Assembly: GCF_004683905.1 (NCBI RefSeq)
Contig: NZ_CP038438.1
Span: 1,798,001-1,862,000 of the forward strand
Length of the DNA stretch: 64,000 nucleotides
Direction of reading: 5' to 3'
DNA from: Pseudomonas fluorescens
Lineage (GTDB): Bacteria; Pseudomonadota; Gammaproteobacteria; Pseudomonadales; Pseudomonadaceae
Shown: positions 25,229-37,077 of the stretch, piece by piece
How positions within the stretch are numbered: position 1 is the first letter of the stretch
Layout: each line of letters begins with the position of its first letter
The notes under the pieces: model-generated
The model's database searches: none
What the model was told of the DNA's origin: nothing
What the model saw: the letters and a program-made list of their open reading frames with translations, nothing else
Position numbers and translations under genes: made by a program

Positions 25229-25603
25229 GTGAAAAGCCAACGACCTGTAAACCTAGACCTAAGGACCATCAAACTCCCAGTCACTGCTTACACGTCCATT
25301 CTTCACCGTATCTCCGGTGTCATCCTCTTCGTGTGCCTTGCCATCATGCTTTACGCATTGGACAAGTCGCTGAGCTCCGAGGAAGGCTTCGGTCAGGTGA
25401 AAGCGTGTCTGACCAGTCCGCTAGCCAAGCTAGTGATTTGGGGCATCCTGTCCGCTCTGCTGTATCACCTGGTTGCCGGTGTGCGCCATTTGATCATGGA
25501 CATGGGCATCGGTGAGACGCTGGAAGGCGGCAAGCTGGGCTCGAAAATCGTTATCGCCGTTTCCGTGGTGGTAATCGTTCTGGCAGGAGTCTGGATATGG
25601 TAA
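25229..25603 (+). CDS. sdhC: Succinate dehydrogenase cytochrome b556 subunit
   Basis: This membrane anchor of complex II has 124 residues from a GTG start (MKSQRPVNLDLRTIKLP, as in other pseudomonads). It has three helices, the quinone-site/haem-side segment SILHRISGVILF, and the haem-ligand histidine in YHLVAGVRHLIMD. No ATG is available in frame near the start; a TTG at 25196 would add an atypical 11-residue extension. It overlaps sdhD by 7 bases. Confidence 0.92.
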   Translation: MKSQRPVNLDLRTIKLPVTAYTSILHRISGVILFVCLAIMLYALDKSLSSEEGFGQVKACLTSPLAKLVIWGILSALLYHLVAGVRHLIMDMGIGETLEGGKLGSKIVIAVSVVVIVLAGVWIW

Positions 25604-25965
25604 CTAACGTCACGAACCTCTCGCGTTCGGGCCTCTATGACTGGATGGCGCAACGTGTGTCGGCGGTCGTTCTCGCGGCTTACTTCATTTTTCTGATCGG
25701 ATACGTCGTGGCCCACCCAGGCCTCGAGTACGCCCAGTGGCATGAACTGTTCGCCCACAACGGGATGCGTATTTTCAGCCTCCTGGCCCTTGTTGCTCTC
25801 GGCGCTCACGCCTGGGTCGGCATGTGGACCATCGCGACTGACTACCTGACGCCAATGGCGTTCGGCAAGTCCGCGACGGCTATACGTTTCCTTTTCCAGG
25901 CAGTATGCGGCGTTGCGATGTTCGCTTACTTCGTCTGGGGTGTGCAGATTCTCTGGGGTATCTGA
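25597..25965 (+). CDS. sdhD: Succinate dehydrogenase membrane anchor subunit
   Basis: This 122-residue, three-helix protein pairs with SdhC to hold haem b and the ubiquinone site. Visible features are GLYDWMAQRVSAVVLAAYF at the first helix, the haem-side LGAHAWVGMWTIATDYL, and a last helix ending WGVQILWGI. Its start lies within the end of sdhC, and sdhA begins three bases after its stop, consistent with a tightly coupled operon. Confidence 0.94.
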   Translation: MVTNVTNLSRSGLYDWMAQRVSAVVLAAYFIFLIGYVVAHPGLEYAQWHELFAHNGMRIFSLLALVALGAHAWVGMWTIATDYLTPMAFGKSATAIRFLFQAVCGVAMFAYFVWGVQILWGI

Positions 25966-25968
25966 GTC

Positions 25969-27741
25969 ATGGCTAACATTCCAACGATTTCTTTCGACGC
26001 CATCATTATTGGTGGTGGCGGTGCCGGCATGCGCGCTGCGCTGCAGCTGGCGCAGGGCGGTCACAAGACTGCGGTGATCACCAAGGTTTTCCCGACCCGT
26101 TCGCACACTGTATCCGCCCAGGGCGGCATCACCTGCGCGATCGCGTCCGCTGACCCGAACGATGACTGGCGCTGGCACATGTACGATACCGTCAAGGGTT
26201 CCGACTACATCGGTGACCAGGACGCTATCGAATACATGTGTCAGGAAGGCCCGGCTGCCGTTTTCGAGCTGGACCACATGGGTCTGCCGTTCTCGCGTAC
26301 CGAGCAAGGCCGTATCTACCAGCGTCCGTTCGGTGGTCAGTCCAAGGACTACGGTAAAGGCGGTCAGGCTGCCCGTACTTGCGCAGCGTCCGACCGTACC
26401 GGTCACGCACTGCTGCACACCCTTTATCAGGGCAACCTGAAAGCCGGCACCACGTTCCTGAACGAGTACTACGCTGTTGATCTGGTAAAAAACCAGGAAG
26501 GCGAGTTTGTCGGTGTGATCGCGATCTGCATCGAAACCGGCGAAACTTCGTACATTCGCGCCAAGGCCACCGTACTGGCTACTGGCGGTGCTGGCCGTAT
26601 CTACGCCTCCACCACCAACGCCCTGATCAACACCGGTGACGGCGTTGGCATGGCGCTGCGTGCTGGCGTGCCGGTACAAGACATCGAAATGTGGCAGTTC
26701 CACCCGACCGGCATCGCTGGCGCCGGTGTACTGGTGACCGAAGGTTGCCGTGGTGAAGGTGGTTACCTGATCAACAAGCACGGCGAGCGTTTCATGGAGC
26801 GTTATGCTCCGAACGCGAAAGACCTCGCGGGTCGTGACGTGGTTGCCCGCTCGATGGTTAAAGAAATCATCGCCGGCAACGGTTGCGGTCCGAATGGCGA
26901 CCACGTAATGCTCAAACTCGACCACCTGGGCGAGGAAGTGCTGCACAGCCGTCTGCCAGGCATCTGCGAACTGTCGAAGACTTTCGCCCACGTTGACCCG
27001 GTGGTTGCTCCGGTTCCGGTTGTTCCGACCTGCCACTACATGATGGGCGGCGTTGCCACCAACATTCATGGTCAGGCGATCACCCAGAACGCCGAAGGCG
27101 TGGATCAGATCATTCCTGGTCTGTTCGCGGTAGGTGAAGTGGCTTGCGTATCGGTACACGGTGCCAACCGTCTGGGCGGCAACTCGCTGCTCGACCTGGT
27201 GGTATTCGGCCGCGCTGCCGGCCTGCACCTGGAAAAGGCGCTGACCGACGGCATCGAATACGACGACGCTACCGAAGCCGACATCGAAGCTGCCCTGTCG
27301 CGTTTGAACGCGCTGAACGGCCGTACCGATGGCGAAGACGTGGCTACCCTGCGTCGCGAGCTGCAAAGCTGCATGCAGAACTACTTCGGTGTATTCCGCA
27401 CTGGCGAATACATGCAGAAGGGTATCGCTCAGCTGGCCGATCTGCGCAAGCGCATCGCCAACGTGAAGATCAACGACAAGTCGCAAGCGTTCAACACCGC
27501 GCGTATCGAAGCTCTGGAACTGCAAAACCTGCTGGAAGTGGCTGAAGCTACCGCCATCGCGGCCGAAGTACGTAAAGAGTCCCGCGGCGCTCACGCCCGT
27601 GAAGACTTCGAAGACCGTGACGACGAAAACTGGCTGTGCCACACCCTGTACTTCCCGGGTGAGAAACGCGTCGCCAAGCGTGCCGTAAACTTCTCGCCGA
27701 AGACTGTTCCGACTTTCGAACCTAAAGTCCGGACTTATTAA
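25969..27741 (+). CDS. sdhA: Succinate dehydrogenase flavoprotein subunit
   Basis: This 590-residue FAD subunit oxidises succinate to fumarate. It has the N-terminal FAD fold [18 protein letters not shown] and the covalent-FAD histidine in [34 protein letters not shown] (substrate/FAD domain), the capping-domain [10 protein letters not shown], and [19 protein letters not shown] follow. The C-terminus EPKVRTY is the standard end. The length equals that of other gammaproteobacterial SdhA proteins. Confidence 0.98.
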   Translation: MANIPTISFDAIIIGGGGAGMRAALQLAQGGHKTAVITKVFPTRSHTVSAQGGITCAIASADPNDDWRWHMYDTVKGSDYIGDQDAIEYMCQEGPAAVFELDHMGLPFSRTEQGRIYQRPFGGQSKDYGKGGQAARTCAASDRTGHALLHTLYQGNLKAGTTFLNEYYAVDLVKNQEGEFVGVIAICIETGETSYIRAKATVLATGGAGRIYASTTNALINTGDGVGMALRAGVPVQDIEMWQFHPTGIAGAGVLVTEGCRGEGGYLINKHGERFMERYAPNAKDLAGRDVVARSMVKEIIAGNGCGPNGDHVMLKLDHLGEEVLHSRLPGICELSKTFAHVDPVVAPVPVVPTCHYMMGGVATNIHGQAITQNAEGVDQIIPGLFAVGEVACVSVHGANRLGGNSLLDLVVFGRAAGLHLEKALTDGIEYDDATEADIEAALSRLNALNGRTDGEDVATLRRELQSCMQNYFGVFRTGEYMQKGIAQLADLRKRIANVKINDKSQAFNTARIEALELQNLLEVAEATAIAAEVRKESRGAHAREDFEDRDDENWLCHTLYFPGEKRVAKRAVNFSPKTVPTFEPKVRTY

Positions 27742-27752
27742 GGGTGATCGCC

Positions 27753-28457
27753 ATGTTGCAAGTCAGTGTTTATCGCTACAACCCTGATCAGGACGCTGCG
27801 CCGTTCATGCAGGAATTCCAGGTCGATACCGGTGGTAAAGACCTGATGGTGCTGGACGTGCTGGCCCTGATCAAAGAGCAGGACGAGGGTTTCTCCTATC
27901 GTCGCTCTTGCCGTGAAGGCGTCTGCGGCTCCGACGGCATGAACATCAACGGCAAGAACGGCCTGGCGTGCATCACGCCGCTGTCCGCTGTCGTAAAAGG
28001 CAACAAGTTGATCGTTCGTCCGCTGCCAGGTTTGCCGGTCATCCGTGACCTGGTTGTCGATATGAGCATCTTCTACAAGCAATACGAGAAGGTTAAGCCT
28101 TACCTGCAGAACGACACGCCGGCTCCGGCCATCGAGCGTCTGCAGTCCCCTGAAGAGCGTGAAAAGCTCGACGGTCTGTACGAGTGCATCCTGTGCGCCT
28201 GCTGCTCGACCTCGTGCCCGTCCTTCTGGTGGAACCCGGACAAGTTCCTGGGCCCGGCTGCCCTGCTGCAAGCGTACCGCTTCCTGGCAGACAGCCGTGA
28301 CACCAAGACGTCCGAGCGTCTGGCTTCGCTCGATGACCCGTTCAGCGTCTTCCGCTGCCGGGGCATCATGAACTGCGTCAACGTATGTCCGAAAGGCCTG
28401 AACCCGACTAAGGCCATCGGTCACATCCGTAACATGCTGCTTTCGAGCGGCGTGTGA
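27753..28457 (+). CDS. sdhB: Succinate dehydrogenase iron-sulfur subunit
   Basis: This 234-residue electron carrier has the three expected clusters: [2Fe-2S] in SCREGVCGSDGMNINGKNGL, [4Fe-4S] in CILCACCSTSCP, and [3Fe-4S] in CRGIMNCVNVCPKGLNP. The start at 27753 follows AAGGGTGATCGCC; a GTG nine bases earlier lies within that ribosome site. It is the last gene of sdhCDAB. Confidence 0.97.
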   Translation: MLQVSVYRYNPDQDAAPFMQEFQVDTGGKDLMVLDVLALIKEQDEGFSYRRSCREGVCGSDGMNINGKNGLACITPLSAVVKGNKLIVRPLPGLPVIRDLVVDMSIFYKQYEKVKPYLQNDTPAPAIERLQSPEEREKLDGLYECILCACCSTSCPSFWWNPDKFLGPAALLQAYRFLADSRDTKTSERLASLDDPFSVFRCRGIMNCVNVCPKGLNPTKAIGHIRNMLLSSGV

Positions 28458-28716
28458 TTCAGCTGCTGTAACCGTAGAACCGCTGTAACGAAGAGGCTGT
28501 GGCGCGGGCTTCAACCCGCGTCATGGCTATAACCAGAGCAGTAGCCACAAGCTGCAGCTCTTATTTTGAAGAAATGAGACAAGCAGGGGCATCCGGGCTG
28601 GTACCCGGACTATCAGCGTGATCCTAAGTGGCTTGTTTTGGTCGCTGCATTCGGACTTCTGCAAGTTTGCTCGGTATTGACGCCGATGGTGTTCCCCTAA
28701 CCGAGGGTGACCAAGC
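28458..28716. other. sdhB-sucA spacer with small hairpins
   Basis: The 259 bases have no gene. Two short stems are visible: CGCGGG/CCCGCG at 28503-28520 and TCCGGG/CCCGGA at 28592-28609. Neither is followed by a U-run, so read-through from sdh into suc is plausible. Confidence 0.5.
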
Positions 28717-31548
28717 ATGCAAGAAAGCGTGATGCAGCGCATGTGGAACAGCGCCTACCTTTCAGGTGGAAACGCTGCCTATGTGGAAGAGCTTTATGAG
28801 CTCTACCTGCACGACCCTAACGCTGTGCCAGAAGAGTGGCGCACCTACTTTCAGAAGCTGCCTGCCGACGGCAGCTCTGCCACTGATGTTTCGCACTCCA
28901 CAATTCGCGATCATTTCGTGCTGCTGGCAAAGAACCAGCGCCGCGCCCAACCGGTTTCCGCCGGGAGCGTGAGCAGTGAGCACGAGAAGAAGCAAGTTGA
29001 AGTGCTGCGATTGATCCAGGCCTACCGTATGCGTGGCCACCAGGCAGCCCAGCTTGACCCGCTGGGGCTGTGGCAGCGTCCTGCACCTGCAGACCTGTCG
29101 ATCAATCATTACGGCTTGACCAATGCCGATCTTGATACGACCTTCCGTGCCGGCGACCTGTTCATCGGCAAAGAGGAAGCGAGCCTACGCGAAATTCACG
29201 AAGCGTTGCAGCAGACATATTGCCGCACCATCGGCGCTGAATTTACGCACATCACCGATTCCGAGCAGCGCCAGTGGTTCCAGCAGCGTCTGGAAAGCGT
29301 GCGTGGTCGTCCGACGTACTCCGCCGACATCAAGAGCCACCTGCTTGAGCGCGTGACTGCCGGTGAAGGCCTGGAAAAATACCTGGGCACCAAATACCCG
29401 GGCACCAAGCGTTTCGGTCTGGAAGGCGGCGAAAGCCTGATCCCGATGCTCGACGAGCTGATCCAGCGTTCCGGTTCCTACGGCACCAAGGAAGTCGTCA
29501 TCGGCATGGCCCACCGTGGCCGTCTGAACGTGCTGGTCAACACCTTCGGCAAGAACCCGCGCGAGCTGTTCGACGAGTTCGAAGGCAAGAAGAAGGTCGA
29601 GCTGGGTTCCGGTGACGTCAAATACCACCAGGGCTTCTCGTCCAACGTGATGACCACTGGCGGTGAAGTTCACCTGGCCATGGCGTTCAACCCGTCCCAC
29701 CTGGAAATCGTTTCCCCGGTGGTAGAAGGTTCGGTTCGCGCCCGTCAGGATCGTCGTAACGACCCGACCGGTGAGAAGGTGCTGCCGATCTCCATCCACG
29801 GTGACGCTGCATTCGCAGGTCAGGGCGTGGTCATGGAAACCTTCCAGATGTCGCAGACCCGCGGTTTCAAGACCGGCGGTACCGTGCACATCGTGATCAA
29901 CAACCAGGTGGGTTTCACCATCAGCAACCCGCTGGACTCGCGTTCCACCGAGTACGCCACCGACGTTGCGAAGATGATCCAGGCGCCGATCCTCCATGTG
30001 AATGGTGATGATCCGGAAGCCGTGCTGTTCGTGACCCAGCTGGCCATCGATTACCGCATGCAGTTCAAGCGTGACGTGGTGATCGACCTGGTCTGCTACC
30101 GTCGTCGCGGCCACAACGAGGCCGACGAGCCAAGCGGCACCCAGCCGCTGATGTATCAGCAGATCACCAAGCAGCGCACCACCCGTGAGCTGTACGCTGA
30201 TCGTCTGACTCAGGCCGGTGTACTGGACGCTGAACGTGTTCAGGCCAAGGTCGACGAGTACCGCAACGCGCTGGACAACGGTCTGCACGTAGTGAAATCG
30301 CTGGTCAAAGAGCCGAACAAAGAGCTGTTCGTGGACTGGCGTCCGTATCTGGGCCACGCCTGGACTGCGCGTCACGACACCCGTTTCGATCTGAAGACCC
30401 TGCAGGAACTGTCCGCCAAGCTGCTGGAAATTCCGGAAGGCTTCGTGGTTCAGCGTCAGGTCGCGAAGATCTACGAAGACCGTCAGAAGATGCAAGCCGG
30501 CGGCCTGCCGATCAACTGGGGTTACGCCGAAACCATGGCGTACGCGACCCTGGCGTTCGAAGGTCACCCGATCCGCATGACCGGTCAGGACATCGGCCGC
30601 GGTACGTTCTCGCACCGTCACGCTGTGCTGCACAATCAGAAAGACGCGGGCACCTACATTCCGCTGCAGAACCTGTACGACGGTCAGCCACGCTTTGACC
30701 TGTACGACTCGTTCCTCTCGGAAGAAGCGGTATTGGCCTTCGAATATGGTTACTCGACCACCACGCCAAACGCGCTGGTGATCTGGGAAGCCCAGTTCGG
30801 CGACTTCGCCAACGGTGCACAGGTTGTTATCGACCAGTTCATCACCAGCGGCGAACACAAGTGGGGCCGTCTCTGCGGTCTGACCATGCTGTTGCCACAC
30901 GGCTACGAAGGTCAGGGCCCTGAGCACAGCTCGGCTCGTCTTGAGCGTTACCTGCAGCTGTGCGCCGAGCACAACATTCAGGTGTGCATGCCGACCACCC
31001 CGGCCCAGATCTACCACTTGCTGCGTCGTCAGGTGATTCGCCCGCTGCGCAAACCTCTGGTAGTGCTGACGCCGAAGTCGCTGCTGCGCCACAAGCTGGC
31101 CGTCTCGACCCTGGAAGATCTGGCTGAAGGTTCGTTCCAGACCGTGATCCCGGAAATCGATGCCCTGGACCCGAAAAAGGTCGAGCGCGTTGTTCTGTGT
31201 AGCGGCAAGGTCTACTACGACCTGCTGGAAAAACGTCGTGCCGAAGGCCGTGACGATATCGCCATCGTGCGTATCGAGCAGCTGTATCCATTCCCTGAGG
31301 ACGACTTGAAAGAAGTCCTGGCGCCTTACACCAACGTCAAGCATGCCGTCTGGTGTCAGGAAGAGCCGATGAACCAGGGCGCCTGGTACTGCAGCCAGCA
31401 TCACCTGCGTCGCAGCATCGGTAACCTCGACAAGTCTCTCGTACTCGAGTACGCGGGCCGCGAGGCTTCTGCTGCCCCAGCATGTGGTTACGCATCGATG
31501 CACGCCGAGCAGCAGGAAAAACTGCTGCAAGACGCGTTTACCGTTTAA
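28717..31548 (+). CDS. sucA: 2-oxoglutarate dehydrogenase E1 component
   Basis: This 943-residue ThDP enzyme decarboxylates 2-oxoglutarate and succinylates the lipoyl arm of SucB. The N-terminal E2-binding segment (AYLSGGNAAYVEELYELYLH) is present. Catalytic segments are GMAHRGRLNVLVN, the SIHGDAAFAGQGVVMET ThDP-binding region, HIVINNQVGFT, and CYRRRGHNEADEPSGTQP. GTFSHRHAVLHNQ follows. The length is slightly above that of E. coli SucA. The downstream genes encode the other two components of the complex. Confidence 0.98.
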   Translation: MQESVMQRMWNSAYLSGGNAAYVEELYELYLHDPNAVPEEWRTYFQKLPADGSSATDVSHSTIRDHFVLLAKNQRRAQPVSAGSVSSEHEKKQVEVLRLIQAYRMRGHQAAQLDPLGLWQRPAPADLSINHYGLTNADLDTTFRAGDLFIGKEEASLREIHEALQQTYCRTIGAEFTHITDSEQRQWFQQRLESVRGRPTYSADIKSHLLERVTAGEGLEKYLGTKYPGTKRFGLEGGESLIPMLDELIQRSGSYGTKEVVIGMAHRGRLNVLVNTFGKNPRELFDEFEGKKKVELGSGDVKYHQGFSSNVMTTGGEVHLAMAFNPSHLEIVSPVVEGSVRARQDRRNDPTGEKVLPISIHGDAAFAGQGVVMETFQMSQTRGFKTGGTVHIVINNQVGFTISNPLDSRSTEYATDVAKMIQAPILHVNGDDPEAVLFVTQLAIDYRMQFKRDVVIDLVCYRRRGHNEADEPSGTQPLMYQQITKQRTTRELYADRLTQAGVLDAERVQAKVDEYRNALDNGLHVVKSLVKEPNKELFVDWRPYLGHAWTARHDTRFDLKTLQELSAKLLEIPEGFVVQRQVAKIYEDRQKMQAGGLPINWGYAETMAYATLAFEGHPIRMTGQDIGRGTFSHRHAVLHNQKDAGTYIPLQNLYDGQPRFDLYDSFLSEEAVLAFEYGYSTTTPNALVIWEAQFGDFANGAQVVIDQFITSGEHKWGRLCGLTMLLPHGYEGQGPEHSSARLERYLQLCAEHNIQVCMPTTPAQIYHLLRRQVIRPLRKPLVVLTPKSLLRHKLAVSTLEDLAEGSFQTVIPEIDALDPKKVERVVLCSGKVYYDLLEKRRAEGRDDIAIVRIEQLYPFPEDDLKEVLAPYTNVKHAVWCQEEPMNQGAWYCSQHHLRRSIGNLDKSLVLEYAGREASAAPACGYASMHAEQQEKLLQDAFTV

Positions 31549-31590
31549 CGCCTTCGCGCACCTGAAACCGAATTTAAGGAACCACAGATA

Positions 31591-32814
31591 ATGGCTATCG
31601 AGATCAAAGCCCCCACTTTCCCGGAATCGGTTGCCGATGGCACCGTTGCCACCTGGCACAAAAAACCGGGCGACGCCGTCAAGCGTGACGACCTGATCGT
31701 CGACATCGAAACCGACAAGGTCGTACTGGAAGTGCTGGCTACCGCCGACGGCGTGCTGGGCGCAATCGTCAAAAACGAAGGCGACACCGTTCTGTCCGAC
31801 GAAGTCCTGGGCTCGATCGAAGCGGGCGGCGCTGCTGCCGCTGCTCCAGCCGCCGCTGCTGCTCCGGCCGCTGCTGCCGCTGCCCCGGCTGCTGCCGAAG
31901 GCGAAGACGATCCTGTTGCTGCTCCGGCTGCGCGCAAGCTGGCTGAAGAAAACGGCATCAACATCGCTTCCGTTGCCGGTACCGGCAAAGGCGGTCGTGT
32001 GACCAAGGAAGACGTGGTCGCTGCTGTAGCCGCGAAGAAAGCCGCTCCGGCTGCTGCTCCTGCAAAAGCCGCTGCTCCAGCCGCTGCTGCTCCGGTATTC
32101 GCTGCCGGTGATCGCGTTGAGAAGCGCGTACCGATGACCCGTCTGCGTGCCAAGGTTGCCGAGCGTCTGGTTGAAGCCCAGTCGAACATGGCAATGCTGA
32201 CCACGTTCAACGAAGTCGACATGACCGAAGTCATGGCCCTGCGTTCGAAGTACAAGGACCTGTTCGAGAAGTCCCACAACGGCGTACGCCTGGGCTTCAT
32301 GTCGTTCTTCGTCAAGGCTGCCACCGAAGCGCTGAAACGCTTCCCGGCGGTCAACGCTTCGATCGACGGTGCAGACATCGTTTACCACGGCTACGCCGAC
32401 ATCGGTGTTGCCGTTTCCAGCGACCGTGGTCTGGTCGTTCCGGTTCTGCGTAACGCCGAGCTGATGAGCCTGGCTGAAATCGAAGGCGGCATCGCCACGT
32501 TCGGCAAAAAAGCCCGTGACGGCAAACTGTCGATGGAAGAGATGACCGGCGGTACCTTCACCATCACCAACGGTGGTACCTTCGGTTCGATGATGTCGAC
32601 TCCGATCGTCAACCCGCCGCAGGCAGCGATTCTGGGCATGCACAACATCATCCAGCGTCCTATGGCCATCAACGGTCAGGTCGTGATCCGTCCGATGATG
32701 TACCTGGCACTGTCCTACGATCACCGTCTGATCGATGGCAAAGAAGCTGTAACCTTCCTGGTGACCATCAAGAACCTGCTGGAAGATCCGGCTCGTCTGT
32801 TGCTGGATATCTGA
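31591..32814 (+). CDS. sucB: Dihydrolipoyl succinyltransferase (E2)
   Basis: This 407-residue core of the 2-oxoglutarate dehydrogenase complex has one lipoyl domain (1-76) with the lipoylated lysine in [13 protein letters not shown]. An Ala/Pro-rich linker (about 78-100) leads to an E3/E1-binding domain ([20 protein letters not shown]). A second Ala/Pro linker (about 148-168) precedes the catalytic domain, which ends with [15 protein letters not shown]. All the expected parts are present. A long hairpin separates it from lpd. Confidence 0.98.
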   Translation: MAIEIKAPTFPESVADGTVATWHKKPGDAVKRDDLIVDIETDKVVLEVLATADGVLGAIVKNEGDTVLSDEVLGSIEAGGAAAAAPAAAAAPAAAAAAPAAAEGEDDPVAAPAARKLAEENGINIASVAGTGKGGRVTKEDVVAAVAAKKAAPAAAPAKAAAPAAAAPVFAAGDRVEKRVPMTRLRAKVAERLVEAQSNMAMLTTFNEVDMTEVMALRSKYKDLFEKSHNGVRLGFMSFFVKAATEALKRFPAVNASIDGADIVYHGYADIGVAVSSDRGLVVPVLRNAELMSLAEIEGGIATFGKKARDGKLSMEEMTGGTFTITNGGTFGSMMSTPIVNPPQAAILGMHNIIQRPMAINGQVVIRPMMYLALSYDHRLIDGKEAVTFLVTIKNLLEDPARLLLDI

Positions 32815-32822
32815 TAGAAGCA

Positions 32823-32880
32823 GCCATGCGCTGCGGGTGGCGTACCGTCGGCAACGGCGGTACGGCCCGCAGCGCGCGGC
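32823..32880. promoter_or_regulatory. Long hairpin between sucB and lpd
   Basis: The arms GCCATGCGCTGCGGG...CGTACCG and CGGTACG...CCCGCAGCGCGCGGC pair over about 23 positions around a short loop. It sits 8 bases after the sucB stop and has no U-run, so it is more likely an mRNA-processing or stabilising element than a terminator. Confidence 0.6.
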
Positions 32881-32911
32881 TTGAAGCTTTTCGCTAAAGA
32901 GGATTTTTTGA

Positions 32912-34348
<1,437 letters not shown>

Positions 34349-34431
34349 GACACAATAAGAAACCACGGCGGTAACGGCCCGTCGTGAGCCTTGCGAGCAA
34401 GTCTCACCGCGGAATGTCCGCTGGACGCAGT

Positions 34432-34471
34432 CTTGCGTAGCTGCACCGGGTATCCGGAAAGGCTACGCAAG
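34432..34471. promoter_or_regulatory. Hairpin in the lpd-sucC spacer
   Basis: Perfect 10-bp stem CTTGCGTAGC/GCTACGCAAG with a 20-base top that itself can pair (CCGG...CCGG), in a 200-base spacer with no gene. There is no U-run. It may set the relative level of sucCD or mark a processed end. Confidence 0.5.
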
Positions 34472-34548
34472 CAGCAGTCACAGGTGGCGCGGCACTCATC
34501 AAGAGCGCAGCGCCGAATGCGCAGTACCTAACGAAGACGGTAAAAAGC

Positions 34549-35715
34549 ATGAATCTTCACGAGTATCAGGGTAAGCAGCTGTTCGCTGAATACGGCCTGC
34601 CAGTTTCCACTGGTTACGCAGTAGACACCCCGGAAGCAGCAGCAGAAGCTTGCGACAAAATCGGCGGCAGCGAGTGGGTTGTCAAAGCCCAGGTCCACGC
34701 CGGTGGTCGCGGTAAAGCGGGCGGCGTCAAGCTGGTTCGCAACAAAGAAGACGCCAAGGCCTTCGCACAGCAGTGGCTGGGCAAGCGTCTGGTGACTTAC
34801 CAGACTGACGCCAATGGTCAGCCAGTCACCAAGATCCTGGTTGAATCGTGCACTGATATCGCTAAAGAGCTGTACCTGGGCGCTGTCGTTGACCGTTCGA
34901 GCCGTCGCATCGTGTTCATGGCTTCCACCGAAGGTGGCGTGGACATCGAGAAAATCGCTCACGACACTCCAGAAAAAATTCTGAAAGCCACTATCGATCC
35001 ACTGGTTGGCGCTCAGCCATTCCAGGGTCGCGAGCTGGCGTTCCAACTGGGTCTGGAAGGCAAGCAAGTTGCCCAGTTCGCCAAGATCTTCGTTGGTCTG
35101 GCCAAGCTGTTCCAGGATCACGATCTGGCCCTGCTGGAAGTGAACCCGCTGGTGATCAAGGCTGACGGCGATCTGCACTGCCTGGACGCCAAGATCAACA
35201 TCGACGCCAACGCCATGTACCGTCAGCCTAAGCTGAAGACTTTCCACGATCCGTCGCAAGACGATCCGCGCGAAGCGCACGCTGCCAAGTTCGAACTGAA
35301 CTACGTAGCCCTGGAAGGCAACATCGGCTGCATGGTCAACGGTGCCGGCCTGGCCATGGGTACCATGGACATCGTCAACCTGCACGGCGGCAAGCCAGCC
35401 AACTTCCTCGACGTAGGTGGTGGTGCTACCAAAGAACGCGTTACCGAAGCATTCAAAATCATTCTGTCCGACACCAACGTCGCTGCAGTACTGGTTAACA
35501 TCTTCGGCGGCATCGTTCGCTGCGACATGATTGCCGAAGGCATCATCGGCGCCGTGAAAGAAGTCGGCGTGAAAATCCCGGTTGTTGTTCGCCTTGAAGG
35601 CAACAACGCTGAGCTGGGCGCTAAAGTACTGGCAGAAAGCGGTTTGAACATCATCGCTGCTACCAGCCTGACCGACGCTGCTCAACAAGTTGTCAAAGCT
35701 GCGGAGGGCAAATAA
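34549..35715 (+). CDS. sucC: Succinyl-CoA synthetase beta subunit
   Basis: This 388-residue ATP-grasp subunit binds nucleotide and, with SucD, makes ATP/GTP from succinyl-CoA. It starts [20 protein letters not shown]. It contains [24 protein letters not shown] with [14 protein letters not shown] (Mg site), [12 protein letters not shown], and the [15 protein letters not shown]-terminal lobe. Its TAA overlaps the sucD ATG by one base. Confidence 0.98.
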   Translation: MNLHEYQGKQLFAEYGLPVSTGYAVDTPEAAAEACDKIGGSEWVVKAQVHAGGRGKAGGVKLVRNKEDAKAFAQQWLGKRLVTYQTDANGQPVTKILVESCTDIAKELYLGAVVDRSSRRIVFMASTEGGVDIEKIAHDTPEKILKATIDPLVGAQPFQGRELAFQLGLEGKQVAQFAKIFVGLAKLFQDHDLALLEVNPLVIKADGDLHCLDAKINIDANAMYRQPKLKTFHDPSQDDPREAHAAKFELNYVALEGNIGCMVNGAGLAMGTMDIVNLHGGKPANFLDVGGGATKERVTEAFKIILSDTNVAAVLVNIFGGIVRCDMIAEGIIGAVKEVGVKIPVVVRLEGNNAELGAKVLAESGLNIIAATSLTDAAQQVVKAAEGK

Positions 35716-36596
35716 TGAGCGTCCTGATCAATAAAGACACCAAAGTTATCTGCCAGGGTATTACCGGTTCGCAAGGTAGTTTCCACACCCAGCAAGCCAT
35801 CGAATACGGCACCAAGATGGTTGGTGGCGTAACTCCGGGCAAAGGCGGCACCGAGCACCTGGGTCTGCCAGTGTTCAACACCGTTAAAGACGCAGTAGCT
35901 GCCACTGGCGCTACCGCCAGCGTGATCTACGTTCCGGCTCCTTTCTGCAAGGACTCGATCCTGGAAGCTGCTTTCGGCGGCATCAAGCTGATCGTCTGCA
36001 TCACCGAAGGCATTCCTACCCTGGACATGCTGGACGCCAAAGTTAAGTGCGACGAGCTGGGTGTTACCCTGATCGGCCCTAACTGCCCAGGCGTGATCAC
36101 CCCAGGCGAATGCAAGATCGGCATCATGCCAGGTCACATTCACTTGCCAGGCAAGGTCGGTATCGTTTCGCGTTCCGGCACCCTGACCTACGAAGCTGTG
36201 AAGCAGACCACTGACGCCGGTTTCGGTCAGTCGACCTGCGTCGGCATCGGTGGTGACCCGATCCCGGGTTCGAACTTCATCGACATCCTGAAGCTGTTCC
36301 AGGAAGACCCGAAGACCGAAGCGATCGTGATGATCGGCGAGATCGGCGGTTCGGCTGAAGAAGAAGCGGCTGCCTACATCAAGACACACGTGACCAAGCC
36401 GGTTGTTTCCTACATCGCTGGTGTGACTGCTCCTCCGGGCAAGCGCATGGGCCATGCTGGCGCAATCATCTCTGGCGGCAAAGGCACTGCAGACGAGAAA
36501 TTCGCTGCGCTGCAAGACGCAGGCGTAAAAACCGTGCGTTCGCTGGCAGACATCGGCAAGGCCCTGGCCGAGCTGACCGGTTGGGCTGTCAAGTAA
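35715..36596 (+). CDS. sucD: Succinyl-CoA synthetase alpha subunit
   Basis: This 293-residue CoA-binding subunit carries the phosphohistidine. Segments are [20 protein letters not shown] and [14 protein letters not shown], then [30 protein letters not shown] and [11 protein letters not shown] segments follow. The active-site histidine is in [17 protein letters not shown]. It is the last gene of the TCA cluster, followed at once by a terminator. Confidence 0.98.
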   Translation: MSVLINKDTKVICQGITGSQGSFHTQQAIEYGTKMVGGVTPGKGGTEHLGLPVFNTVKDAVAATGATASVIYVPAPFCKDSILEAAFGGIKLIVCITEGIPTLDMLDAKVKCDELGVTLIGPNCPGVITPGECKIGIMPGHIHLPGKVGIVSRSGTLTYEAVKQTTDAGFGQSTCVGIGGDPIPGSNFIDILKLFQEDPKTEAIVMIGEIGGSAEEEAAAYIKTHVTKPVVSYIAGVTAPPGKRMGHAGAIISGGKGTADEKFAALQDAGVKTVRSLADIGKALAELTGWAVK

Positions 36597-36626
36597 GCCT
36601 CGTGCTTGACTGACGCTTCACCAGAC

Positions 36627-36657
36627 AAAGGCCACCTGCGGGTGGCCTTTGTTGTTT
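36627..36657 (+). terminator. Terminator after sucD
   Basis: Perfect 10-bp stem AAAGGCCACC/GGTGGCCTTT with a TGCG loop, then GTTGTTT. Confidence 0.85.
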
Positions 36658-36682
36658 CTGGCATCTGCGTTTTAGCGGGCAT

Positions 36683-36815
36683 TTGTGGTGAGGGGATTTA
36701 TCCCCGATGGGCTGCGAAGCGGCTCCAAACCCGATGTATCCAGCCAATCGAAAAGCGCTACAAGTTCTCAATCAGGGCTGCTTCGGCCCATCGGGGATAA
36801 ATCCCCTCACTACAG
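36683..36815. repeat. Paired inverted repeat, family c
   Basis: The same arms as at 4639-4778 (GTGAGGGGATTTATCCCCG), here about 95 bases apart, with the shared inner flank GATGGGCTGCGAAGCGGC. It is non-coding and lies between sucD and brnQ. Confidence 0.78.
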
Positions 36816-36989
36816 GGTTCGTGCTCTACCTACAGAGTTCCATGTAGGAAAAATAGATGCGTAAACGCGACACAGACACGTCGTGTATCGGATAGTTCGC
36901 CCTCAAACAGTGCGTTTGTCAGACAAATTCGTTAGGCTAGCAGCCATTTTTGCGTCTGCCGCCCACAAGGCATGCAACGCGCTAAACGG

Positions 36990-37037
36990 GTCAGTCTTAT
37001 ACGGACTGACAGCATTTCCCTAACCCCACAGGGAAAT
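36990..37037 (+). promoter_or_regulatory. Tandem hairpins in the brnQ leader
   Basis: Two perfect 7-bp stems lie side by side, GTCAGTC/GACTGAC (36990-37010) and ATTTCCC/GGGAAAT (37014-37037), ending 40 bases before brnQ. They could be a leader attenuator or regulator site; no known riboswitch is recognised. The rest of the 481-base sucD-brnQ gap holds only the sucD terminator and the family c repeat. Confidence 0.4.
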
Positions 37038-37077
37038 CCCCCTCTAAATTCCGATTCAGTAGTGTGGTATTTCCTTA

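Noticed and set aside
25465..27642. A 725-codon open frame antisense to sdhC/D/A
   Set aside because: The sense genes are certain; the antisense product is low in hydrophobic structure and has no recognisable motif.
29185..32724. A 1179-codon open frame antisense to sucA and sucB
   Set aside because: It mirrors the codon bias of the two well-defined sense genes, has no domain or ribosome site, and crosses their intergenic gap; such shadow frames are common in GC-rich genes.
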